In this document: one piece after another, positions 1 through 5,595 of the stretch | Numbering within the stretch: position 1 is the stretch's first letter | Layout: the number at the start of each line of letters is the position of its first letter | Assembly (NCBI GenBank): GCA_900554215.1 | Contig: USGG01000036.1 | Coordinates: 1 to 19,119 of the forward strand | Reading direction: 5' to 3' | DNA: 19,119 nt | Source of the DNA: an uncultured Megasphaera sp. | Lineage (GTDB): Bacteria > Bacillota > Negativicutes > Veillonellales > Megasphaeraceae | Translations under genes and position numbers: made by a program | Notes under the pieces: generated by a model | The model's input: the letters and a program-made list of their open reading frames with translations, nothing else | What the model was told of the DNA's origin: nothing | The model's database searches: none

Positions 1-83
1 ACGGATTCGCCAAAAGCTTTCCCGTGTTCCGGGCGTGTACTGCGAGATTGCCACGCCTTGCTCCGCAAGGCTCGCAATGACAA
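1..83. repeat. Hairpin-bearing intergenic repeat, copy 1
   Basis: The first 55 bases are repeated exactly at 270-324. Each copy ends with a hairpin and then CTCGCAATGACA. Here the hairpin is GCCTTGC (55-61), loop TCC, GCAAGGC (65-71), enclosed by an outer stem TGCGAG (41-46) with CTCGCA (71-76). Copy 2 keeps the fold with a different stem sequence, so pairing is conserved rather than sequence. The left end is cut by the window. I associate such TGTCATTGCGAG-type elements with gut Clostridia genomes from general experience; no database was searched. Confidence 0.75.
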
Positions 84-183
84 ACTTGGGAGCCTGCTGC
101 AACCGGAAGGATGCAATGACAAGATGGGGAGACCCACCCCATTCGGAGGGGCATAGTGACAAATTTGCAAGCGCCTCCCTCCC

Positions 184-255
184 GTGTCATTGCGGGGAGC
201 GAGGCGACCTTGGCTCTCCCTCTGGGAGAGCTGTCACCGAAGGTGACTGAGAGGG
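184..255. repeat. Inverted partial repeat plus tandem-hairpin element
   Basis: GTGTCATTGCGGGGAGCG at 184-201 is the repeat core of the flanking copies in opposite orientation. It is followed by two adjacent perfect hairpins: CTCTCCC (214-220)/GGGAGAG (224-230) with loop TCT, and GTCACC (233-238)/GGTGAC (242-247) with loop GAA. CCCTCT (218-223) can instead pair with AGAGGG (250-255), so two folds compete. No protein of convincing composition runs through this stretch. It looks like a mobile or dispersed intergenic element, but this window alone cannot show that it is dispersed. Confidence 0.6.
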
Positions 256-269
256 CATGGCAGGCACTT

Positions 270-349
270 ACGGATTCGCCAAAAGCTTTCCCGTGTTCCG
301 GGCGTGTACTGCGAGATTGCCACGGCTCCTGCGGAGCCTCGCAATGACA
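270..349. repeat. Hairpin-bearing intergenic repeat, copy 2
   Basis: The first 55 bases are identical to positions 1-55. The hairpin here is GGCTCC (324-329), loop TGC, GGAGCC (333-338), inside the outer stem TGCGAG (310-315)/CTCGCA (338-343), ending in CAATGACA. The stem differs from copy 1 on both arms in a compensating way. Confidence 0.75.
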
Positions 350-380
350 AGCCTGAAAGCCTCTTCATCCAAAAGACGCA

Positions 381-410
381 AAAAGCGAGGAGCCGCAGCT
401 CCTCGCTTTT
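381..410 (-). terminator. Intrinsic terminator of the serS-mscL-lipoprotein operon
   Basis: AAAAGCGAGGAGC (381-393) pairs over 13 bp with GCTCCTCGCTTTT (398-410) around a 4-base loop. It lies just past the stop codon of the minus-strand lipoprotein gene at 417. Both flanks carry an A/T run in the right direction, so it could work on either strand. Confidence 0.85.
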
Positions 411-416
411 TTGCAT

Positions 417-893
417 TCAACTGAACAGGTTCAGATTCACGGCGCTGAGGTCAAGGTACCAGTGCCCGCCGGTTTGGTAGCACACGGCGCGGACATTGAG
501 CTGGCCATCCAGCTCGCCCGTGAACGAAACGCGGAATTTGACGAGCCGTGCCTCGTCGACGGTCATGGTCCAGTCATACTGCTGGCGGAAATAATCCTCG
601 AGCACGCGGCATCCGCTCTCGGGGATGCGGCGGCTGTCCAGCTCCTTTGGCGTGATGTCATAGTCGTTGCTGCTGCCCTTGGCGAACGAATCGCGCACAT
701 TGGCCAGCTCACCGGCATCGAAGCCGTCCGCATTGAGCACGGCGGGGGGGATGGCCTCCTGCAGGCGGGTGAAATCGCCGTCCTGCAGGGCGGCAGAGTA
801 GGTGCGGACCGGCTCCATATAGGGCGCGTCGGCCAGGCCGCAGGCGCCGAGCAGGAGGGCAGCCAGCAGGCAGAGGATGCAGATTCGCTTCAT
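417..893 (-). CDS. Small predicted lipoprotein of unknown function
   Basis: A 158-residue protein. The N-terminus MKRICILCLLAALLLGAC has a basic start, a hydrophobic stretch and a lipobox L15-G16-A17-C18, so Cys18 would be lipid-modified and the mature protein anchored outside the cytoplasmic membrane. I chose the ATG at 893 because a GGGAG ribosome site precedes it and the signal peptide starts there; the frame stays open further upstream but only over mscL. The mature part has no motif I recognise: a helical start, a YDIT-P-like middle and a C-terminal strand region with HWYLDL, which could suit a small NTF2-like or cystatin-like fold, but that is a guess. It starts 19 bases after mscL ends, so it is probably cotranscribed with serS and mscL, and ends at a terminator. 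Confidence 0.75.
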   Translation of the reverse strand: MKRICILCLLAALLLGACGLADAPYMEPVRTYSAALQDGDFTRLQEAIPPAVLNADGFDAGELANVRDSFAKGSSNDYDITPKELDSRRIPESGCRVLEDYFRQQYDWTMTVDEARLVKFRVSFTGELDGQLNVRAVCYQTGGHWYLDLSAVNLNLFS

Positions 894-912
894 ATCGGGC
901 GCTCCCTTCGGC

Positions 913-1368
913 TCACTTTTTGAGCAGGTCGCGGATCTCCGTGAGCAGCTGCTCCTCCTTCGTCGGCTCGGGAGGCGCGGCAGGGGCCTCTGCCTCCTTC
1001 TTGCGGTGCTTTTCCCCGGCCTCACGCAGGCGATTGACGGTCTTGACGATCAGGAACACGACAAAAGCCATGATGACGAAGTTGATGAACGCGGACAGGA
1101 AGTCGCCGAAACGCAGGTAGTTTACGATGACCTCTCCGTTTTCATCCAGCTTTTCGCCGAAGAACTGCGGCAGCCGGATCTTCCACTCCTCAAAGCTGAG
1201 GCCGCCGAGGAACATGGACACGACCGGCATGATGACGCTATTCGTCAGGGCATCGACGACCGTCTTGAATGCACCGCCGACGATGACGCCGACTGCAAGG
1301 TCGAGCATATTGCCCTTCATGGCAAATTCCTTAAATTCCTTCAGAAATCCGCTCTTTTTCTTCCCCAT
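913..1368 (-). CDS. mscL: Large-conductance mechanosensitive channel MscL
   Basis: A 151-residue membrane channel that opens under high membrane tension and releases solutes during hypo-osmotic shock; the family works as a homopentamer. The family signature KGNMLDLAVGVIVGGAF lies at residues 18-34 at the start of the first membrane helix. The second helix spans about 89-110 (FLSAFINFVIMAFVVFLIVKTV). Between them is the periplasm-facing loop, and at the end a charged Pro/Ala-rich linker (125-136) leads to the short C-terminal helix TEIRDLLKK. Length is normal to slightly long for the family. The ATG has an AGGAGAGAGG-type ribosome site. It starts 17 bases after serS stops, so the two are probably on one transcript. 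Identification is firm. Confidence 0.96.
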   Translation of the reverse strand: MGKKKSGFLKEFKEFAMKGNMLDLAVGVIVGGAFKTVVDALTNSVIMPVVSMFLGGLSFEEWKIRLPQFFGEKLDENGEVIVNYLRFGDFLSAFINFVIMAFVVFLIVKTVNRLREAGEKHRKKEAEAPAAPPEPTKEEQLLTEIRDLLKK

Positions 1369-1385
1369 AGTACCCTCTCTCCTTC

Positions 1386-2681
1386 TCAGAAGTTCTTCTT
1401 TTCGAGTACTTCCAGACCGCCGAGGTACTTGCGCAGGACCTCCGGCACAACGACGGAGCCGTCGGCACGCTGGTTCTGCTCGACCATGGCGGGGAAGATG
1501 CGGGACGTGGCCAGACCGGAGCCGTTGAGGGTGTGGACGAATTCCGTCTTGCCCGTGGCCTCGCGGCGGAAGCGGATGTTGCCGCGGCGCGCCTGATAGT
1601 CGCGCGCGTTCGAAACGGAGGAGACCTCCTTATAGCCGTTCATGGACGGGATCTGAATTTCAATGTCATACGTCCGCGCCATGGAGGCCGAGCAATCGCC
1701 CGCGGCAAGCTTGACGGTGCGGAAGTGGAAGCCCAGGCCCTTGACCAGGCGCTCGGCCTTGCCGACCAGCTCCTCGAAGGCCTCGTCGGACTTCTCGGGC
1801 AGGGTGTACTGGAACATCTCGATCTTGTTGAACTGGTGACCGCGGACCATGCCGCGCTCATCGGCGCGGTGGGAGCCTGCCTCGCGGCGGAAGCACGGCG
1901 TGTAGGCGAACAGCTTGTGCGGCAGGTCGCTCTCGGCGAGAATCTCACCGCGGTGCAGGGAGGCGAGGGCCGTCTCGGCCGTCGGGAGCATGAAGTGCAT
2001 GCGGTCATCCGTCGGATTCTCGATCTTATAGACCTCGTCGGCGAACTTCGGGAACTGTCCCGCGGTTTCGCCGCACTGATACTCGAGCATCAGGGGAAGG
2101 CCGACCATCTCGTAGCCGTCCTTCAGGTGCTCGTCGATGAAGTAGTTGAGCAGGGCCCACTCGAGGCGCGCGCCCATGCCGCGGTAGATCCAGAAGCCGG
2201 AGCCCGCCAGACGCGTGCCGCGCTCATAGTCGATGAGGCCGAGGTCCGTGCACAGGTCCACATGGTGCTTCGGCTCGAAGTCGAAGTGATGCGGCTCGCC
2301 GTAGTAGCGCAGCGGCTCATTGTTCTCCTTGCCGCCCGGCTTGAGGTCGGGGTCCGGCAGGTTCGGCAGGGACAGCATCAGCGTGCGGTACTCCGCCTCG
2401 ACGTCCGTCAGCTTCTGGTCGTTCTGGGCGATCTGGGCCTTCAGCTCGGCCATGCGCTCGAAGATCGGCGCAACATCCTCGCCCGCCTTCTTGCGCTTCG
2501 GAATTTCCTTCGAGACGCGGTTCTGCTCGGCCTTATCCGTCTCCGTTGAGAGGATGAGGGCGCGGCGCTGAGCGTCCAGCTCCAGAATGCGGTCGACGGC
2601 AGCGTCGCAGTCGACCTCCTTGGCCCGCAGACCGGCCTTGACCGCCTCGGGATCGTCCTTGATTCGTTTGATATCCAGCAT
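1386..2681 (-). CDS. serS: Seryl-tRNA synthetase
   Basis: A 431-residue cytoplasmic class II aminoacyl-tRNA synthetase that charges tRNA-Ser (and tRNA-Sec, where present) with serine using ATP. Residues 1-110 form the long coiled-coil arm that holds the tRNA long variable arm. Class II motif 2 is seen at about 263-291 (CFRREAGS, then RGHQFNKIEMF). Motif 3 is at 386-401 (NGSGLATSRIFPAMVE). TAET at about 234-237 is the serine-site loop. Full length for the family. The ATG at 2681 follows GAGGTGA. It heads a minus-strand run serS-mscL-lipoprotein. I looked for a T-box leader in the 240-base gap upstream and did not find the conserved T-box sequence. Glutamate codons are mostly GAG, as in the rest of the left part. 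Confidence 0.97.
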   Translation of the reverse strand: MLDIKRIKDDPEAVKAGLRAKEVDCDAAVDRILELDAQRRALILSTETDKAEQNRVSKEIPKRKKAGEDVAPIFERMAELKAQIAQNDQKLTDVEAEYRTLMLSLPNLPDPDLKPGGKENNEPLRYYGEPHHFDFEPKHHVDLCTDLGLIDYERGTRLAGSGFWIYRGMGARLEWALLNYFIDEHLKDGYEMVGLPLMLEYQCGETAGQFPKFADEVYKIENPTDDRMHFMLPTAETALASLHRGEILAESDLPHKLFAYTPCFRREAGSHRADERGMVRGHQFNKIEMFQYTLPEKSDEAFEELVGKAERLVKGLGFHFRTVKLAAGDCSASMARTYDIEIQIPSMNGYKEVSSVSNARDYQARRGNIRFRREATGKTEFVHTLNGSGLATSRIFPAMVEQNQRADGSVVVPEVLRKYLGGLEVLEKKNF

Positions 2682-2921
2682 ATTCAGTCACCTCAATAAA
2701 TCAGTTCTACGGAAGCTCTGAATCAATCATCTGCGGCGGATGCCGGATCTTTTTCGTCAATCCATCGGTATGAAAAACTTGAAATACACAAAGTATTCCT
2801 GCGTTTTCCATACCTCGACTTGCCAAAAAATCTCTCGCCATCCACTCTTGCTGATCTAAGCAGAGCTTCCTGAAAGCAATCAGTGTAACGGGTGATATTT
2901 TTCTCGGAGCGTGAAACGGAA
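2682..2921. other. Divergent intergenic region serS / mazF
   Basis: 240 bases between the divergent genes, clearly more AT-rich than its flanks. It should hold the promoters for both, but I see no convincing -35/-10 pair. There is no T-box and no tRNA. A minus-strand frame of 71 codons (2723-2938) crosses it, but has no plausible ribosome site and overlaps mazF. Confidence 0.5.
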
Positions 2922-3287
2922 ATGGATATGACTGTCAAGCGTGGCGATATTTTCTATGCCGATCTCAGTCCGGTCGTCGGCAGTGAGCAGGGGGGCACGC
3001 GGCCCGTGCTCATCGTGCAGAACGACATGGGCAACCGGCATTCTCCCACGGTGATTGCGGCGGCGATCACGAGCCAGATGAACAAGGCAAAGCTGCCGAC
3101 GCACATTGAACTGACCGGCCGGAACGTCGGCCTGACGAAGGACTCTGTCGTGCTGCTCGAGCAGATCCGCACCATTGACAAGCGCCGCCTGCGCGAGCAC
3201 ATGGGCAGGCTCGATGCGGCCATGATGAATCAGGTCGACAACGCCATTGCGGTCAGCTTTGGCCTGCCGAAGGGCGAAACGGAATGA
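2922..3287 (+). CDS. mazF: MazF/PemK-family endoribonuclease toxin
   Basis: A 121-residue protein very like Bacillus MazF/EndoA, an mRNA-cleaving toxin of type II toxin-antitoxin systems that acts as a dimer in the cytoplasm. The N-terminal strand VKRGDIFYADLSPVVGSEQGG, then RPVLIVQND and SPTVIAAAITS, are hallmark segments. The catalytic Arg and Thr of the family correspond to R27 and T50 here. LLEQIRTIDKRRL near residue 80-95 is also typical. The start is uncertain: ATG 2922 has GGAG 12 bases upstream, while ATG 2928 gives an N-terminus that aligns best with the family. A GTG at 2892 is less likely. No antitoxin gene lies next to it; serS diverges upstream and a terminator follows at once. 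It is transcribed away from serS. Confidence 0.93.
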   Translation: MDMTVKRGDIFYADLSPVVGSEQGGTRPVLIVQNDMGNRHSPTVIAAAITSQMNKAKLPTHIELTGRNVGLTKDSVVLLEQIRTIDKRRLREHMGRLDAAMMNQVDNAIAVSFGLPKGETE

Positions 3288-3294
3288 TGCGCCA

Positions 3295-3327
3295 CCCTCC
3301 CGCATAGGCTGTGCGGGAGGGATTTTT
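3295..3327 (+). terminator. Terminator after mazF whose 3' arm holds the next gene's ribosome site
   Basis: CCCTCCCGCA (3295-3304) pairs perfectly over 10 bp with TGCGGGAGGG (3312-3321), 7-base loop, followed by ATTTTT. It starts 7 bases after the mazF stop. The GGGAGG of the 3' arm is also the only good Shine-Dalgarno sequence for the ATG at 3329, so the folded hairpin would hide it. Confidence 0.8.
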
Positions 3328-3328
3328 G

Positions 3329-3958
3329 ATGATGGAATTGAGCGTTTGGGAGCAGGGCGAGCAGATCGGTACCGTAACGGCGCAGCAGGATGGGCTGTTC
3401 TATATTTTTATCTGCAAAATTTCCAAGCATGCGGAACAACTGCGCCGCATTTACGTCATATCTAAATGGAGAGTGGAGTATCTCGGCATTCCGTATCCGC
3501 GCCGTGAGGGCGCAGAGCTGCAGGCCTGTATCCCGGTGTCACATTTTCCGGACGGGCTGACGGCCGCTGCGGCGGCTGCCATGCCGCGCGGCGCGTGGCT
3601 CCCGTGGTGCGGCGAGGCGGACGGCGTTCCCATCCGCAACGGCCTGCTCAAGCAGCTGGAGGACGGCTATGCGCTTGCCCTGCTGCCAGAGGAGGCACAG
3701 CAGCTGCCGCAATGGCTGCCGCAGGCGGCGGAGCAGGAGCTTATGGGCCGGGCGCGGCTGGTGTTCCGGCTCGATGCGGCGGGATGCATGCCCTCCATAG
3801 AAACGACAGAAAACGGAGGAAGTACCGATGAAGCGCAGAATTTTAGCGATCCTTTTGCTGGCAGCGTGCCTTCTGACGCTGCTCCCGGCGACGGCGATGG
3901 CCGTCCCGGAGACGGAGACCCGCTCGAAGGGCGGCAAGCTGATCGCCCTGACATTTGA
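3329..3958 (+). CDS. Hypothetical protein, C-terminus runs into the deacetylase gene
   Basis: I do not recognise this protein. The frame gives 209 residues from ATG 3329 (or ATG 3332). There is no signal peptide or membrane segment. The first 55 residues look like a beta-rich fold (MMELSVWEQGEQIGTV, then FYIFICKISKHAEQL). The middle has RGAWLPWCGEADGVPIRNG and a run of six alanines. The part before about residue 167 has normal-looking composition. The last 40-odd residues, encoded inside the deacetylase signal-peptide region (3828-3958), are Asp/Gly/Pro-rich and look like an out-of-frame reading. Stops occur in both other frames close to 3800-3830 (a TAG near 3797, a TGA near 3828), so a one-base indel near the end may have removed the natural stop. 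SD GGGAGG lies in the preceding terminator arm. Confidence 0.6.
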   Translation: MMELSVWEQGEQIGTVTAQQDGLFYIFICKISKHAEQLRRIYVISKWRVEYLGIPYPRREGAELQACIPVSHFPDGLTAAAAAAMPRGAWLPWCGEADGVPIRNGLLKQLEDGYALALLPEEAQQLPQWLPQAAEQELMGRARLVFRLDAAGCMPSIETTENGGSTDEAQNFSDPFAGSVPSDAAPGDGDGRPGDGDPLEGRQADRPDI

Positions 3959-5543
3959 CGACGGCCCCGGACCCTATACGCGCCGCCTGCTCGAGGGGCT
4001 GGCGAAGCGCGGTGTCAAGGCGACGTTCTTCATGCTCGGTCAGCAGGCCGAGAACTACGATGTGACGGCGGGCCTCGTCCGTGACGCGGGCCACCAGATC
4101 GCCTCGCATACATACGATCACCCGCAGCTGAGCAAAAAGACGGACTCGCAGGTGAGGTGGCAGATCAGCCATACGGCCGACATCCTCAACGGAATCACGG
4201 GCTACGGCACGCACTATCTTGTGCGCCCGCCCTACGGCGATTATAATTCCCGCGTGCTGTCGCTGCTGGACAATCCGGCCATTCTCTGGTCCGTCGATCC
4301 TCTGGACTGGAAGTACCGCAATGCCGACACCGTCTGCACGAACATCGTCAACGGAGCACATGACGGCGCGATCGTGCTGGCGCACGACATCCACTCCACC
4401 ACGGTGGACGGCGTCCTGATGGCCATTGACAAGCTGCAGGCCAAGGGCTATGAATTCGTTACGGTGAACGAGCTGTTCCGCCGCCGCGGCGTCTCGCTGG
4501 AGAAGGGCCACACCTACAGCTCCTGCAAGCCGACCGGAACGGATCTCGGCCCCGTAAATGCACCGACCGTCACGGAGGCGGGCGGAAAGGTCACCATCAC
4601 GGCCGACAAGGGCGCAGTGATCTACTATACGCTCGACGGCTCCTCGCCGCTGGCCTCCGGCCGGGTTTATTCCGGTCCCATTGAGGCAAAGGCAGGCCAG
4701 ACTCTTCGCGCTGTGGCCGCCTTTAATCTGAATGGCAGTGCCAGCGCTGAGACCTCGGTCCAGGTGCGCGGCATTACGCTGAAGGAGCCGACAGTCAGGG
4801 CTCTGAACGGCAAGGTTATGATCTCCAATCCGAATCCGAATTCCGAGCTGCGCTACACGCTCGACGGCTCTGCTCCGACGGAGCGCTCGGCGGTTTACCC
4901 TTCCTCCGGTTTGGAATTTTTTACCGGAATTCTGCGCTATCGCGTGTTTGCAAAGGAGGGATATGGCCAGACGTACACGCTCTATCTGAGCAAGTCCGGC
5001 CATCTCTTTCGCGACGTGCCCACAAATTCCTGGTATTTCGAAAGCATTGACCGGGCAGTCTCTCTGGATCTTCTTAAAGGCGTGGGAGACTTTGCGTATG
5101 AACCGGATGGAGGCCTGAACCGCGCCATGTTCGTTACGATGCTGGCGCGTGCCGTCGGCGAGAGCCTCCCGGACAGCGCAGCGGGCTTTTCCGACGTGAA
5201 GGGCGGCCAATGGTACACGGCAGCGATGAGCTGGGCCCTGCGGAAAAATCTGATCCGCGGCTATGAGGATGGCTCCTATCGCCCCGAGGCGCTCATCACG
5301 CGCGAGGAGATGTGCGTCATTCTCGACCGCCTTATGCAGCAGCGCGGCGAGACGCTCCACACCGGAAAGCTGAGCTTTGCCGACACGGCGTCCATTTCCG
5401 TCTGGGCGCGAGACAGCGTCGCGCGCATGACGGCCCTCGGCCTTATCCGCGGCGCGGAGAACAACCGCTTCTTCCCGCAGCGCACGACCACGCGCGCCGA
5501 GGCTGCGACGGTCATGCTCCGCATCTACGACCATCTGCACTGA
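3828..5543 (+). CDS. Secreted polysaccharide deacetylase with chitobiase-like and SLH domains
   Basis: A 571-residue cell-surface protein. Residues 1-25 are a signal peptide ending ATAMA. Residues about 36-220 are a NodB-type (carbohydrate esterase 4) deacetylase with all motifs: TFDDG (42-46), H94-T-Y-D-H98, RPPYG (133-137), DPLDW (157-161) and LAHDIH (184-189). The catalytic Asp and the metal-binding Asp-His-His are present, so it should be active, removing acetyl groups from a polymer such as peptidoglycan. Two repeats with YYTLDGS (266-272) and RYTLDGS (342-348) at about 245-314 and 319-386 resemble chitobiase/FN3-like carbohydrate-associated domains. Three SLH domains (about 394-437, 453-496, 515-557) should anchor it to secondary wall polymer. 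SD GGAGGA lies 7 bases before ATG. It may be cotranscribed with the upstream hypothetical gene and ends at a bidirectional terminator. Confidence 0.93.
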   Translation: MKRRILAILLLAACLLTLLPATAMAVPETETRSKGGKLIALTFDDGPGPYTRRLLEGLAKRGVKATFFMLGQQAENYDVTAGLVRDAGHQIASHTYDHPQLSKKTDSQVRWQISHTADILNGITGYGTHYLVRPPYGDYNSRVLSLLDNPAILWSVDPLDWKYRNADTVCTNIVNGAHDGAIVLAHDIHSTTVDGVLMAIDKLQAKGYEFVTVNELFRRRGVSLEKGHTYSSCKPTGTDLGPVNAPTVTEAGGKVTITADKGAVIYYTLDGSSPLASGRVYSGPIEAKAGQTLRAVAAFNLNGSASAETSVQVRGITLKEPTVRALNGKVMISNPNPNSELRYTLDGSAPTERSAVYPSSGLEFFTGILRYRVFAKEGYGQTYTLYLSKSGHLFRDVPTNSWYFESIDRAVSLDLLKGVGDFAYEPDGGLNRAMFVTMLARAVGESLPDSAAGFSDVKGGQWYTAAMSWALRKNLIRGYEDGSYRPEALITREEMCVILDRLMQQRGETLHTGKLSFADTASISVWARDSVARMTALGLIRGAENNRFFPQRTTTRAEAATVMLRIYDHLH

Positions 5544-5552
5544 AACACAAAG

Positions 5553-5590
5553 TGCCCCTGCCATGCCTTCAGCGTGGCAGGGGCATTATT
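5553..5590. terminator. Bidirectional terminator between deacetylase and fumC
   Basis: TGCCCCTGCCATGC (5553-5566) pairs with GCGTGGCAGGGGCA (5572-5585), 14 bp with one G-T wobble and a 5-base loop. TTATTGTGCTTT follows on plus and CTTTGTGTTT on minus. It sits between two convergent stop codons (5543 and 5596) and can serve both. Confidence 0.85.
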
Positions 5591-5595
5591 GTGCT

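Noticed and set aside
1..349. CRISPR array
   Set aside because: Only two direct copies 269 bases apart with large non-uniform spacing, and no cas genes.
417..1025. A 202-residue version of the lipoprotein with an Arg-rich N-terminus
   Set aside because: The extra 44 residues are read across the end of mscL; the signal peptide and ribosome site define the start at 893.
1533..2549. A long plus-strand open frame opposite serS
   Set aside because: Val/Leu/Ala/Arg-rich mirror of serS codon use without family likeness.
2682..2921. T-box riboswitch in front of serS
   Set aside because: The conserved T-box sequence (AGGGTGG-type, then ACCGCG) is not seen on the minus strand, and no terminator-like stem precedes the serS ribosome site.
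2723..2938. A 71-codon minus-strand ORF between serS and mazF as an antitoxin
   Set aside because: It overlaps the mazF start on the opposite strand, lacks a ribosome site and resembles no antitoxin family.
3843..5564. A long open frame on the minus strand, opposite the deacetylase gene
   Set aside because: It mirrors the high-GC codon bias of the real gene; its Arg/Ala/His-rich translation has no domain, while the plus strand has a signal peptide and complete CE4 and SLH motifs.
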